NCBI RefSeq assembly: GCF_050729195.1
Contig: NZ_JBOHKS010000134.1
Coordinates: forward strand, 11,981 to 75,980
Length of the DNA: 64,000 nucleotides
Source of the DNA: Hypericibacter sp050729195
GTDB lineage: Bacteria > Pseudomonadota > Alphaproteobacteria > Dongiales > Dongiaceae
Direction of reading: 5' to 3'
Shown here: positions 42,695-52,069 of the stretch, in pieces
How the letters are laid out: each line of letters begins with the position of its first letter
Position numbering within the stretch: the stretch's first letter is position 1
Made by a program: the position numbers and the translations under genes
The notes under the pieces: generated by a model
The model's database searches: none
Told to the model about the DNA's origin: nothing
The model's input: the letters and a program-made list of their open reading frames with translations, nothing else

Positions 42695-44086
42695 ATGACT
42701 TCCGCCGCCGCCGCCATCGACACCACGTCCTACATTCCCTTCGTCGCGACCGGCTCCTACCCCGTGCGGACAGGGAACCGGCTGCGGCCGCTGGTGGATG
42801 GCGTCCCCGCCTTCCGGCGGATCGGCGAGGCGGTCGAAGCCGCGCGTCGCCGTGTCTGGGTGACGGTCACCTTCATCGCGCCGGATTTCCGCCTGCCTGA
42901 CGGTCGCGGCTCCTTCTTCGATCTGCTCGATCGCGCGGTCGCGCGCGGCCTCGATGTGCGCGTGATCTTCTGGCGCCCCAATCCCGAGAGCAGCGACTAT
43001 GGGCGCGTCTTCGCCGGCGCGCCGGCCGATCGCGACATGCTGCGTGCACGCGGCTCGCGCTTCCTCGCCCGCTGGGACCGGGCGCCGGGGGGCTTCTGCC
43101 AGCATCAGAAAAGCTGGCTCATCGACGCCGGCGAGCCGACCGAGACGGCCTTCGTCGGCGGCATCAACCTGACCGGCAAGGCCATCGGCGCGCCCGGCCA
43201 TGAGGGCGAAGGCGGCCGCCACGATCTCTATCTGGAGCTGGGCGGTCCTTCCGCGACCGACATCCATCACAATTTCGTCCAGCGCTGGAACGAAGCCAGC
43301 GAGCGCCAGGCGGAAGACGGACGCTGGGGTCACGGCGAAGCCGATGCTCTGCCCTTCCCCGCCTTGATCTCCGCGCCGCAAGGCGGGAGCCGGGTGCAGA
43401 TCCAGCGCAATCTGCATCCCGGTTGCTATCGCGACGGTCATGCGGCGCCCGGCGGCAAGGTCTATGACATCGCCGGCGGCGAACGGACCATCTTCGAGCA
43501 ATATCGCCAGGCCATCGATGCCGCCCGCGATACGATCTATGTCGAGAACCAGGCGGTCCCGACTCCGGCGGTCGCGGCGAATTTCGAGGCGGCCCTGAAG
43601 CGCGGCGTCGATATCGTCATGCTGGTCCCCGCCGATCCGGAAGAGCGCGTGCGGGAGGCCCGGCGGAATCCCGAATGGAAGCCGTTCTTCGAGCAACTCG
43701 CCGTCTTCCGCCGCTATGGGAATTTCATGCTGGCCGGGATCGCCGCCCGCGACAATCAGGGTGGGCGGAGCAACATCTATGTCCATGGCAAGGCCATGTT
43801 GATCGACGATCGCTGGGCCACGGTCGGCTCCTGCAATCTCCATTGGAATTCGATGAACGGCAATGCCGAGATGAACGCGTCCTTCTGGGACCCGCCGGTC
43901 GTGCGGGCGCTGCGCTGCCAGTTGCTGGCGGAGCATCTCGGGCGCGATACCGTGGCATTCGACGACCGCGCGGCGCTTCATCTCTATCGCCAGATCGCGC
44001 AAGACAATCGCCGCAGGCGGGACGCGGGCGACCTCGACTGGCAAGGCCTTGCTTTCCGGCTCGACCCCGCCGCCTATGGCGAATAG
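42695..44086 (+). CDS. Phospholipase-D-like (HKD) protein
   Basis: A 463-residue protein with two HKD motifs of the phospholipase D superfamily: HQKSWLID near residue 134 followed by FVGGIN, and VHGKAMLIDDRWATVGSCN near residue 365. Members act on phospholipids, cardiolipin or nucleic acids. No signal peptide or membrane segment is obvious, so location is unclear. It is followed by a DUF1348 gene 32 bases later. The catalytic residues are intact. Confidence 0.92.
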   Translation: MTSAAAAIDTTSYIPFVATGSYPVRTGNRLRPLVDGVPAFRRIGEAVEAARRRVWVTVTFIAPDFRLPDGRGSFFDLLDRAVARGLDVRVIFWRPNPESSDYGRVFAGAPADRDMLRARGSRFLARWDRAPGGFCQHQKSWLIDAGEPTETAFVGGINLTGKAIGAPGHEGEGGRHDLYLELGGPSATDIHHNFVQRWNEASERQAEDGRWGHGEADALPFPALISAPQGGSRVQIQRNLHPGCYRDGHAAPGGKVYDIAGGERTIFEQYRQAIDAARDTIYVENQAVPTPAVAANFEAALKRGVDIVMLVPADPEERVREARRNPEWKPFFEQLAVFRRYGNFMLAGIAARDNQGGRSNIYVHGKAMLIDDRWATVGSCNLHWNSMNGNAEMNASFWDPPVVRALRCQLLAEHLGRDTVAFDDRAALHLYRQIAQDNRRRRDAGDLDWQGLAFRLDPAAYGE

Positions 44087-44118
44087 ACGACGATCATTGG
44101 ATATCAAAGGAGATCGAC

Positions 44119-44583
44119 ATGGCTCGTCCACCTCTCCCGCCCTTCACCGCCGAGACCGCCGCACAGAAGGCGAGGCTGGCCGAGGACGCCTGGAACACCC
44201 GCGATCCGCAGCGCGTGGCCCAGGCCTATACGCCCGACAGCCGCTGGCGCAACCGCGCGGAGTTCCTCCAGGGCCGCGAGGCGATCGAGGCGTTCCTGAC
44301 GCGCAAATGGCAGCGCGAGCTCGATTACCGCCTGATCAAGGAGCTCTGGGCCTTCACCGGCAACCGCATCGCCGTGCGCTTCGTCTATGAATGGCATGAC
44401 GACAGCGGCAACTGGTATCGCTCGCATGGCAACGAGAATTGGGAGTTCGACGAGGAGGGGCTGATGCGCCGGCGCGTCGCAGGCATCAACGACCAGCGCA
44501 TCACCGAGCCTGAGCGCAAATTCCGCTGGCCGCTCGGGCGCCGGCCCGACGATCATCCGGGCCTCACCGATCCGGGACTTTAG
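44119..44583 (+). CDS. NTF2-like DUF1348 protein
   Basis: A 154-residue protein of the DUF1348 (NTF2-like, SnoaL-related) family. The block RLAEDAWNTRDPQRVAQAYTP near residues 18-38 and the sequence WRNRAEFLQGREAIEAFL near 43-60 match family members, and the conserved FVYEWHDDSGNWYRS near 90-105 is present. Family function is unknown; the fold usually carries a small-molecule pocket. AAAGGAG at 44106-44112 precedes the ATG. Convergent with the DCC gene 24 bases away. Confidence 0.9.
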   Translation: MARPPLPPFTAETAAQKARLAEDAWNTRDPQRVAQAYTPDSRWRNRAEFLQGREAIEAFLTRKWQRELDYRLIKELWAFTGNRIAVRFVYEWHDDSGNWYRSHGNENWEFDEEGLMRRRVAGINDQRITEPERKFRWPLGRRPDDHPGLTDPGL

Positions 44584-44607
44584 CGCGGCAGCGCGAGAGA
44601 CGTCGCT

Positions 44608-44985
44608 CTACCAATGCCCCTTCCGCCGGTTCCAGCCATAGAGCCAGCCGGCGAAACGGTCATAGGTGAAGCGCGCGACCGGGTGGATGACAGGCAGGCC
44701 CAGCAGCCCGCCGAGCCAGCGATCGCCCGGCGTGCGGCGCCAGATCTCGATCGCGCAATCGGCGCCGACATGGAGCCGGCCCTCGGCATCGACACCGTGA
44801 AGCCGGCGGCGCACCGCTTCCAGGTCCGCCCCGAAGCGGGTTAGCGCCGCGGGCTCGAGATTGATGTCGCGGAACTCGACATCGCCGGCCCGCACCGCAC
44901 GCAGCAGCCGGCTGCGCTGCCAGTCGATGCCGGCGTTACAGACCGGGCATTTGGTGTTGTACCAGACGGTGAGCTTGGCGAGCAT
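44608..44985 (-). CDS. DCC-family (DUF393) thiol-disulfide oxidoreductase-like protein
   Basis: A 125-residue protein of the DUF393/DCC family. The thioredoxin-like N-terminus VWYNTKCPVCNAGIDW carries the CxxC motif at residues 13-16, where many members read DGDCPVC; the downstream FRDINLEPAALTRFG and the C-terminal aromatic segment are family-typical. It is thought to be a small redox protein. The ATG at 44985 is the first plausible start. Confidence 0.88.
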   Translation of the reverse strand: MLAKLTVWYNTKCPVCNAGIDWQRSRLLRAVRAGDVEFRDINLEPAALTRFGADLEAVRRRLHGVDAEGRLHVGADCAIEIWRRTPGDRWLGGLLGLPVIHPVARFTYDRFAGWLYGWNRRKGHW

Positions 44986-45183
44986 GGCCGGTCATTTCCG
45001 CTTCGGCGCCACGAGCGAGGCTTAAGACCAGCGTCTCCCCGATGGTCGCCACCCATCACGCTAGTCATCCCGATCGCCATAAGTCCACCCGGTCCTCTTC
45101 CGGCCTTCCGCTCCGCACCCGTCTCGGCAACCGGGATCGCCATGTCCATGAGGGAGCGCGACTCCGCGAGTCGGCAGGACCGC

Positions 45184-47037
45184 CTAAGGCGGGGCGGGAT
45201 AGGCGCGCGGAAGATACAGGCAAACCACCGTGCCCCGATTCAACTCGCTGTAGATCTTGATATGACCGCGCGACTGTCTGGCGAAGCCGAGCACCATGGG
45301 CAGACCCAGGCCCGAGCCTTTGCCGCTCTCCTTCGTCGTGAAGAACGGCTCGAATACCCGATTCAGAATCTCCGGCGCAATGCCGCTGCCGGTGTCCGAT
45401 ACCGCAAGCATGACATAATCGCCGGGCGCGACTTCGGGATTTTCGGCGGCATACTGCGCGTCCAGCGGCTTGTTGGCCGTCTCGATACCTAAGACCCCGC
45501 CCTCGGGCATGGCGTCTCGGGCATTGATGGCGAGGTTGACGAGAGCGGACTCCACCTGTACCGGATCGGCAATCGTCGGCCACAGATCGTCGGCGAGAGT
45601 CATGCGGATATCGATCCGCTCGCCCAACGTCCGGCGCAGCATATCCATGGTCCCGGTAACCAGCTCGTTGAGCTCGAATATCTTGGGATCCAGGGGCTGG
45701 CGCCGAGAGAAGGCGAGGAGCCGGTGGATGAGCTCGGCACCCTGGAGGCTCGATCTCATGCAGACATCCAACAGCTCGCGGGCTTTGCCGTTGTCCTTGA
45801 TCTCCCTTTCGAGTTGCCCGAGACCGCCGACGACGACGGCGAACAGATTGTTGAAGTCGTGAGCCATCCCGCTGGTCAGTTGCCCGATGGCTTCCATTCT
45901 CTGCGCCTGTACCAGTCGCTTCTCGTTCGCCTTGCGCTCGGTCATGTCGCGCAAAATGACAAGCGTCGCATGAGCGGCGTTGCTGTCGAAAGGCGCGGCA
46001 GCAACTTCGACATCAAGAACGTTTCCGTCGAGACGGACGATTTTCCGGTCGATGGCCGTCACCGGAATCCCGGCTTCGGCCAGCGCCGCGGCCTGCCCTT
46101 GGAAGAGTTGACGGTCGTCATGCCGAAACAGGACGACCGTCGGCTTGCCGAGAAGTTGAACCGATGCCGTCGCGCCGAAGAGACGGAGGCAGGCGTCGTT
46201 GGCAAAGACCACGCGACCATCGCGCTCGACGAACAGGCCGTCCTGCATCCGTTCGAGAATGGCGCTTTGAAACCGGTGGTTCTGCTCGATCTCCGCGGTC
46301 CGTTGCAACACGCGCTCCTCGAGTTCCGCATTGAGCTTCTGAAGCATGGATTCGGTGTGCCGTCGCCGGTCCGCCTCTCGACGCTTCAGATGAAAGAGGC
46401 CGACGATGACCAGCGTGCTCGAAACGATCCCGACGAGCAGAACGAGGACGGATTCCTCGACACGCTGCTCGGCACTTTCCGAGCGCTCCTCGAAGAGATC
46501 GTTCTCCGCCCATTCCATGCCGGCGACGATTCCCCGAATCCGATCCATGATGGCCCGGCCTTCCGCCAGTCGCGGCGTGTCGACGGCGGAGAGCCCCTGA
46601 TCCTGCCGAAGCCGAATCAAGTCCTCGAGCAAACGAAAGCGGTCGGCCACGAGGGATCGGAGCAGGCTGACGCTCTGCCGCTGGTTCGGATTGTCGGCGG
46701 TGAGTTGGCTTAGCTGCTGGAGAGATCGCGGAGTCTCCACCGCGGCGGCGCGATACGGCTCGAGATAGGCCGGGTCGCCGGTGATGATGTATCCTTCCTG
46801 GTCGGTCTCGGCGGTGCTGAGAAAGGAAAGCAGACGTTCGGCTTCGTAGCGGACGTCCAGCGCATGCCTCGCCGCGTCTCCGGCGGCCATCAGCGCGCAT
46901 ATGTGGTAGTACGCCACGCCGTAGAAGCTCCAGATCGCCAGAATAGCGAGCCACAGGGCGACCAGCCGCCCGAATCGGGTTCGCCACCCCTCGCGAGGGG
47001 GTTCCTGCCGCGATCGGCCAGCGCCGGCAACGGACAC
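45184..47037 (-). CDS. CHASE3/PAS sensor histidine kinase
   Basis: A 617-residue membrane kinase. A membrane helix near residues 28-48 leads into a CHASE3-type periplasmic sensor (RYEAERLLSFLSTAETDQEG, ITGDPAYLEPYRAA), then a second helix near 190-210, a coiled stretch, a PAS domain near 245-365 (ILERMQDGLFVERDGRVVFA), a histidine-phosphotransfer box with GMAHDFNNLFAVV near 393 and an ATPase domain with NLAINARDAM, DTGSGI and GSGLGL motifs. No attached receiver is present. The single-domain regulator at 51190 is a possible partner. The 5' region is a 419-base gap. Confidence 0.93.
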   Translation of the reverse strand: MSVAGAGRSRQEPPREGWRTRFGRLVALWLAILAIWSFYGVAYYHICALMAAGDAARHALDVRYEAERLLSFLSTAETDQEGYIITGDPAYLEPYRAAAVETPRSLQQLSQLTADNPNQRQSVSLLRSLVADRFRLLEDLIRLRQDQGLSAVDTPRLAEGRAIMDRIRGIVAGMEWAENDLFEERSESAEQRVEESVLVLLVGIVSSTLVIVGLFHLKRREADRRRHTESMLQKLNAELEERVLQRTAEIEQNHRFQSAILERMQDGLFVERDGRVVFANDACLRLFGATASVQLLGKPTVVLFRHDDRQLFQGQAAALAEAGIPVTAIDRKIVRLDGNVLDVEVAAAPFDSNAAHATLVILRDMTERKANEKRLVQAQRMEAIGQLTSGMAHDFNNLFAVVVGGLGQLEREIKDNGKARELLDVCMRSSLQGAELIHRLLAFSRRQPLDPKIFELNELVTGTMDMLRRTLGERIDIRMTLADDLWPTIADPVQVESALVNLAINARDAMPEGGVLGIETANKPLDAQYAAENPEVAPGDYVMLAVSDTGSGIAPEILNRVFEPFFTTKESGKGSGLGLPMVLGFARQSRGHIKIYSELNRGTVVCLYLPRAYPAPP

Positions 47038-47456
47038 CTCAAGCTCCCTTCCTGTTTCGAGCGGCGGTCACCGGCCGCGCGCCAAATTCCGTCGCGGATC
47101 TCCACTCATATCCAAGACCCGCGTCTCAGCCGGCGCCTGTTGCATCTCCGCAGGTTCTTGTCGGGCCCGGGATGCCGGGCCATGATTGGAATGTCGTGTT
47201 ACGCTCCGCCGAGCATGGAAGATCGCGGGCGTCGGCGCGGCTCCACCGTGCATAGCCCCGCCAGCCGCCTCAGGGCAGCGCGACCGGTCCATACCTGACG
47301 CGGGAATGTCGCGCGCGAAGAAATGCAAATGCTGGAGTTACGCTCCGCGACTCGTATTAGTTGAAATCGACAGCTTTGACTATCGGCGATATATTCCGAA
47401 ACTCCCATACTTAAAGGCGGCCCGCACCATTACTTTCGGACACTGCAGACATTTCT
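47038..47456. other. Intergenic region without recognisable gene
   Basis: Between the histidine kinase start and the next gene end I find no ORF with family similarity. A 12-base direct repeat GTTACGCTCCGC occurs at 47198-47209 and 47337-47348, and the segment near 47350-47400 is AT-rich. The kinase promoter should be here. Confidence 0.5.
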
Positions 47457-47807
47457 CTATGACGATGGTTCCGATGCGGCCTCGGTCCTGCTTTGGACGA
47501 TCGTGCAGGCCGTCGCAATCGTGTCCGACAGGACCCGAACCAGGCGTGCCAGATCGTCGATCTTCGTCGCCTCGGGCATGGCCGTCTGATCGATGTCCGC
47601 GAGAACTCCAATGACTTGCTCGTAACCTGCGATGGCGGGCACCAATCCGATCGATGGATCCAGCGAATCGATCGTTTTCAGCCTGAGAATGATCTCTTCC
47701 AGCCCCTGGATCGAACGAGCGCATTCCTCCGCCAGCACGGCATGCAGATTGGCGATGGTCTGGACGCTCCCCTTGACGATGGCCGGATGGTTGACGATGG
47801 CACCCAT
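47457..47807 (-). CDS. Small helical protein downstream of chemoreceptor
   Basis: A 116-residue protein beginning at the ATG at 47807 (GGGAAAGC upstream); the frame to 47876 is weaker. It appears all-helical with heptad-like runs (VQTIANLHAVLAEECARSI, LARLVRVLSDTIATACTIVQ). No domain is recognised. It follows the chemoreceptor gene on the same strand, separated by a large inverted repeat, so it may be co-transcribed in part; a chemotaxis accessory or phosphotransfer role is only a guess. Confidence 0.65.
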   Translation of the reverse strand: MGAIVNHPAIVKGSVQTIANLHAVLAEECARSIQGLEEIILRLKTIDSLDPSIGLVPAIAGYEQVIGVLADIDQTAMPEATKIDDLARLVRVLSDTIATACTIVQSRTEAASEPSS

Positions 47808-47848
47808 GGCGGGCTTTCCCCAGTTTGACGACTGACATACAGGGCGGC

Positions 47849-47888
47849 GCCGGGGGCCGCTTGGCCGATCGGCCAACGCCCCCCGGCT
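47849..47888 (-). repeat. Large inverted repeat after the chemoreceptor gene
   Basis: A 40-base near-perfect palindrome surrounds the exact 16-bp palindrome TTGGCCGATCGGCCAA (47861-47876), flanked by complementary GCCGGGGG-type arms with a small bulge. It lies between the chemoreceptor stop and the small helical gene. On RNA it would form a very stable stem, possibly a terminator or processing signal; no U tract follows. Confidence 0.55.
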
Positions 47889-47901
47889 TCGTGGTTCGCG
47901 A

Positions 47902-49959
47902 TCAGGCGGCCCGGATGTTGTTGAGGAAGCCGTCGACCTCGGCGCGTAGGAGTTCCGCCTGCTTGGCGAGTTCGCCGGCCGTTGCCAGAACCTGAGCCGA
48001 CGCGGCCCCTGTCTGGCTGGCGGCCTGCGTCACACCCGTGATGTTGGACGTGACCTCGGAGGTACCGGCCGCCGCCTGCTGAACGTTGCGGGCGATCTCC
48101 TGGGTCGCAGCCCCCTGCTCCTCGACGGCGGACGCGATCACGGTGGCGATCTCGCTGATCTTGGCGATCGTGCCGCCGATGCCTTCGATGGCGCCGACGG
48201 ACCCCGCAGTCGCGCTCTGCATCGCGTTGATCTGGGTGGCGATCTCCTCGGTCGCCTTGGCCGTCTGGTTGGCCAGCGACTTGACTTCCGAGGCGACCAC
48301 GGCAAAGCCCTTGCCGGCTTCTCCGGCACGGGCGGCTTCGATCGTGGCGTTGAGCGCAAGCAGGTTGGTCTGGCTGGCAATGTCGTTGATCAATTGGACG
48401 ATGTTGCCGATCTTCTGCGCCGCTTCCGCCAGCCCCTTGACCTCCGTATTGGTTCGCGCCGCCTCGCTGACCGCGCGGCCGGCGATATCGGTGGATTCCG
48501 ACACGCGCCGGCTGATCTCGGCGACGGAGCTGGCCAGTTCTTCCGCGGCAGATGCGACGGTCTGCACATTGGTCGCGGCCTGCTCGGACGCCGCGGCGAC
48601 GGCCGTCGACTGACGCGACGTTTCCTCGGCGGTGGCCGACATGCTCTCGGCGGTCGACCGCATCTCGGTCGCGGCCGAGGCGAGGATGCCGAGAAGGCCG
48701 GTGACGGACTGGTCGAAGCTCTTGATATAGCCTTCGACGGCCCGCTGCCGCACTTCCTTGCGCTCCTGCTCCTTGCGTTGTTCTTCCGCCAGGCGATCCA
48801 TCTCGATGGCGTTCTGCTTGAACACCTCGACGGCGTCGGCCATCTTGCCGATCTCGTCCGTGCGGCCCAGCGCCGGCACCGTGATCGTCTTGTCGCCGCC
48901 GGCCAGCTTCGACATCGCCGTCGTCATCGCGAGGACGGGCTTGGCGATACCGCTGCCGATGAGCCATGCGATCAGCAAGCCGAAGACGATGCCGCCGAGG
49001 CTGAGGATGATCGAGAGCGTCTCGGAGCTCGCGATGACGCCGTGGGTTTCCTCGGCGACCTTCTCTTCCTCGCTGGCCGCGTCGGCGCTGATCGTCTCGG
49101 CGTCGCTCATCACCTTCTCGGATTCTTCGCCGATCGTCTCATTGACCAGCTTTTCCATGTCGCCGTCGATGACTTCGCTCTTCTTGAAGGCTTCGTCATA
49201 GCTGGCGATCAGCGTCTTGATCTCGTTCACCTCGGCAAGGAACGCGGGATCCGTGACGACCTTTTCGATCTGGCCGACGGCCTTCGCGGCCTCTTCGAAA
49301 GCGGTTTCCGCCTGCGCAGCCGATCCGGTCTCGCGCCGTTCCAACATCAGGTTCGAGTAGAGCCGCGCCTTGATGATCTCATAGAGGGCCGAGCTGGCGA
49401 GGACCGCGGCATTGCTGTCGCCGCGCTGCGTGGCCTTGTGGACGAGATCTTCGAGATCTGCCGAGAGCTTCGGGCCGGCGATGTCCAGCACCTCCGAGGC
49501 GATCCTGACGCGTTCCGCCTCGAGCTCCTCCACCTTGCCGAAGTTCCCGATGATCGTGGCCAGGGTTTCACCCACCGCCTCGAACGCTTTCTTCTGCGTT
49601 TCGTCGACCGCGTGCTTCAAGCCGGCTTCGATTTCTTCCTGGAGCTTCTTCTCCACCTCGGCCGCGTCTTTCGCGGCCGTGGAATCGCGCGTGCCGACAT
49701 AGTTGTCGATGTTCCGGCGCAGCTTGACCACGTCGCGCTCGATCTCTCCGGCGTCGGCGGCGACGCCCACGGCGTCGCTATAGTCGCCGAACTGGTTCGA
49801 GATCGAGGTAAAGCCCATAAAGGAAATTGCGGAGACGCCGGCCAACAGCAGGAGGACGAGCGCGAAGCCCGAAAGCACCTTGGTCTTGACCTTCATATTG
49901 CTCAGGCTGGCCAGAAGGCCGCCCCGCTTCGCATTCGCAGACAAAATTATACTCGACAT
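47902..49959 (-). CDS. Methyl-accepting chemotaxis protein
   Basis: A 685-residue chemoreceptor. Starting at the ATG at 49959 (GGAGAT seven bases upstream), an N-terminal membrane helix near residues 26-48 is followed by a long helical periplasmic sensor (about 50-305, with HBM/4HB-like features and many charged residues), a second membrane helix (LSIILSLGGIVFGLLIAWLIG), a HAMP domain and the signalling domain. The hairpin tip region reads IVQLINDIASQTNLLALNA and EAARAGEAGKGFAVVASEV, the family core. No C-terminal methyltransferase-binding pentapeptide. No chemotaxis kinase genes are in the window. Confidence 0.93.
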   Translation of the reverse strand: MSSIILSANAKRGGLLASLSNMKVKTKVLSGFALVLLLLAGVSAISFMGFTSISNQFGDYSDAVGVAADAGEIERDVVKLRRNIDNYVGTRDSTAAKDAAEVEKKLQEEIEAGLKHAVDETQKKAFEAVGETLATIIGNFGKVEELEAERVRIASEVLDIAGPKLSADLEDLVHKATQRGDSNAAVLASSALYEIIKARLYSNLMLERRETGSAAQAETAFEEAAKAVGQIEKVVTDPAFLAEVNEIKTLIASYDEAFKKSEVIDGDMEKLVNETIGEESEKVMSDAETISADAASEEEKVAEETHGVIASSETLSIILSLGGIVFGLLIAWLIGSGIAKPVLAMTTAMSKLAGGDKTITVPALGRTDEIGKMADAVEVFKQNAIEMDRLAEEQRKEQERKEVRQRAVEGYIKSFDQSVTGLLGILASAATEMRSTAESMSATAEETSRQSTAVAAASEQAATNVQTVASAAEELASSVAEISRRVSESTDIAGRAVSEAARTNTEVKGLAEAAQKIGNIVQLINDIASQTNLLALNATIEAARAGEAGKGFAVVASEVKSLANQTAKATEEIATQINAMQSATAGSVGAIEGIGGTIAKISEIATVIASAVEEQGAATQEIARNVQQAAAGTSEVTSNITGVTQAASQTGAASAQVLATAGELAKQAELLRAEVDGFLNNIRAA

Positions 49960-50002
49960 GATCACGATCTCCATTTGCCCGGGCGTTGCCCGGGAGGGGG
50001 CT

Positions 50003-50812
50003 TTAAAGGGATTGCAGCAGGAAGCGGCGATTCACGCCCTGAACGGGCCGTGCATTGACCGGGAAGAGGCCTGCGAATTTGCGGATCTGGGCTTCGGACG
50101 CCTCGATCGGCTGCTTGAACATGGTCCAGAGCACGCCTTCCGAGCAGGGCGGCGTGGTCAGCGAGCCCTGATAGCGGAAGAAACCCCGGTCCGTCGGCAG
50201 CAGCGCCGCGGGACGGATCGGCGTGCCGATCTCCTGGACCGGACCGGCTTCCGTCGGCATTCCGGCCCAGATGGGCTCGAGCGCGGCATTCTCGGCACCC
50301 AGCTGGATGAAGACGCCGAGCACGGCCAACTGGCCGGCGTCGGAGCGATGGACGAAATGCAGCTCCAGCTCGAAAGCGCGGCCCGCGAGAAGATGCTCGC
50401 TCGGATGATGGAAATGGAATTGCAGCAGCTCGAACGAGCGGCCGTCGATCCGGGTCCGGGAACCTGGGCTGCAATTGACCTGAATGGTGTGCCCGTTGTT
50501 GACGATCGTCAGCGGCATGCTCTGGAAGTCGGGTTCGACACCGGCAAGCTGAGCGCTGACGGCGTTCCTGAGGTCGATCGGGGTCTGTTCGAAGCCGAGC
50601 TCGCAGACGCGGAAGTCGGCCGAGAGCTCGCCCCAGTTCTGCGGACCGGCCTCGCCTTCGTAGGTCCAATGCGCCGCTCCGCCATGGGAGGGGGTCGTCG
50701 CCGACTCCGCCTGCGCGTCGCGACCGGCGAGGAGCGACAGGCAGGTCGGACAGGCGACGCTGCCGATGGCGAGCTGTTGAATGACGCGGCGGCGCGAGAT
50801 GGGGACAGTCAC
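50003..50812 (-). CDS. Alpha-type carbonic anhydrase, Tat-exported
   Basis: A 269-residue alpha-carbonic anhydrase that hydrates CO2, probably in the periplasm. The N-terminus PISRRRVIQQLAIGSVACPTCLSLLAG is a twin-arginine-type signal. Zinc ligands are recognisable in FHFHHPSEH (two His) and LELHFVH (third His), and the sequence WTYEGEAGPQNWGEL is typical of the family start. GTG at 50812 with GAGGAGG upstream is the likely start; the frame runs further to 50983 but only as shadow. Stand-alone gene; a pH or CO2 supply role is expected. Confidence 0.92.
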   Translation of the reverse strand: MTVPISRRRVIQQLAIGSVACPTCLSLLAGRDAQAESATTPSHGGAAHWTYEGEAGPQNWGELSADFRVCELGFEQTPIDLRNAVSAQLAGVEPDFQSMPLTIVNNGHTIQVNCSPGSRTRIDGRSFELLQFHFHHPSEHLLAGRAFELELHFVHRSDAGQLAVLGVFIQLGAENAALEPIWAGMPTEAGPVQEIGTPIRPAALLPTDRGFFRYQGSLTTPPCSEGVLWTMFKQPIEASEAQIRKFAGLFPVNARPVQGVNRRFLLQSL

Positions 50813-51189
50813 GATAGACTCCTCCTCTGTTGGTCGGTCACGGGCGACCGCCGATCGATGACGGACGTCGTCATCGATCGGGGTCTCCGTGACCGGCCTG
50901 TGATCCCTCCTGGCAGGCAACCCGCAAAAGCGACTTTGCGGCGTTGGCGGACATGCGCGGGGATGCGGCGGGACCACAGGCACGACGATGTTGTTTCGAG
51001 ATATAGGTAGGAGTCCTAACGACTTTCTTAAAATTGGCGATAACCGTTCGGCTATCCCCGCCCCGGAACGGCCGCAGGATGCCGCCGCCGGTCAAGCGCG
51101 GCAGCCGATATTGTTCGGAGATCGGGGGGCCGACAGAAGCTGGACTGCGGCCGCGCTCGACGCTTATCGGGGGGCGAAAAACCCGGCCG
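50813..51189. other. Intergenic region, no gene seen
   Basis: A 377-base gap upstream of the carbonic anhydrase. It has an AT-rich patch around 50995-51050 (GATATAGGTAGGAG, TTTCTTAAAATTGG) suitable for a promoter on the minus strand. No ORF with family similarity was found. Confidence 0.5.
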
Positions 51190-51570
51190 TTACAGGCGCT
51201 TATCCGGCAGCAAGTCGTCGACAGCAGCCAGCAATTCGGTATCGCGGAAGGGTTTGAAAAGCGCCCGATGCGCGCCCATGGCCTCGGTCAGCGCCAACGC
51301 CACAACGGCCGGCAATTCCCGACCGCCGCCGGACATGGCGATGATGGGTATGTCCTCATGGAGTGCCGCGGCCACCTTGATGACTTCCGTACCGTCCGCC
51401 TCCGGCAGCAAAACATCCGTCACGAGGAGATCATGGCTGGCGCTGCGCAAGCAGGCGATGGCGACCCGGCCATTCTCGGCTTCGGTGACCTCGTGACCGG
51501 CCGCCCGAAGAAGGTTGCGCAGCATCGATCTGAATTCGCGGTTGTCTTCAACGAGCAGAATTCGAGCCAT
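51190..51570 (-). CDS. Single-domain response regulator
   Basis: A 126-residue receiver domain without output. The acidic pair and phospho-acceptor (ILLVEDNREFR near 4-14; LLVTDVLLPEADG with Asp near 52) and the conserved Lys in LFKPF near 109 are intact. It overlaps the upstream MarR gene by 23 bases, indicating co-expression. It may be a partner for the orphan histidine kinase at 45184 or a chemotaxis-type CheY-like signal; not decided. Confidence 0.9.
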   Translation of the reverse strand: MARILLVEDNREFRSMLRNLLRAAGHEVTEAENGRVAIACLRSASHDLLVTDVLLPEADGTEVIKVAAALHEDIPIIAMSGGGRELPAVVALALTEAMGAHRALFKPFRDTELLAAVDDLLPDKRL

Positions 51571-52069
51571 GGCGCCTGTCTCGGCTGCGGTTGTCGGATG
51601 GGGACTGCGTCGGCGATCGGTCGGCGATGGTGGCGTACACGCCGCGCGCCGCGATCGCTGCGACCTCGGCCGCCACCTCCTGCTGCTGAGGAAGAAGCTT
51701 CGTCAATGCCTCGATGAGAAGATTGAGCGGATCCGAACCCAGGAGTTTCCGCCCCTTATCCGTGAGATCGATTCGCGTGACCCGCCCGTCATGCGGATCC
51801 TTCTTCTTCACGACCAGCTTCTTGCGGGCGAGCGCGGCAATCGTATCCGAGGCCGCCGCCTTGCTGACGCAATGAACCCGCGCAAAATTCGTGAGCGTAT
51901 GGGAACTCGCATTGGCGCGGTCGAGATAGCGCAGCGCGCTCCATTGTGCCGGATTCAGCCCCTCGACGAAGCACTGGCTGTAGATCATTCGCATCGTGTG
52001 ATCGAGCAGTTCCGCGATCGCGCGGAGCTTCCTGTCGTGACCGGCGCGCTTCGGCCCCGACGCCTTCAT
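51548..52069 (-). CDS. MarR-family transcriptional regulator
   Basis: A 173-residue regulator. The winged-helix domain (LNPAQWSALRYLDRANAS, then VSKAAASDTIAALARKKLV with a wing KKKDPHDGRVTRIDLTDKG) is complete. The start ATG at 52069 gives a short basic N-terminus. It overlaps the response regulator that follows. Three copies of GGTTAC or its complement lie upstream and may include its operator. Confidence 0.9.
   Translation of the reverse strand: MKASGPKRAGHDRKLRAIAELLDHTMRMIYSQCFVEGLNPAQWSALRYLDRANASSHTLTNFARVHCVSKAAASDTIAALARKKLVVKKKDPHDGRVTRIDLTDKGRKLLGSDPLNLLIEALTKLLPQQQEVAAEVAAIAARGVYATIADRSPTQSPSDNRSRDRRHGSNSAR

Noticed and set aside
47198..47348. 12-base direct repeat GTTACGCTCCGC
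   Set aside because: Only two copies 139 bases apart in a non-coding gap, without symmetry or association with a mobile element; a chance or trivial repeat cannot be excluded.
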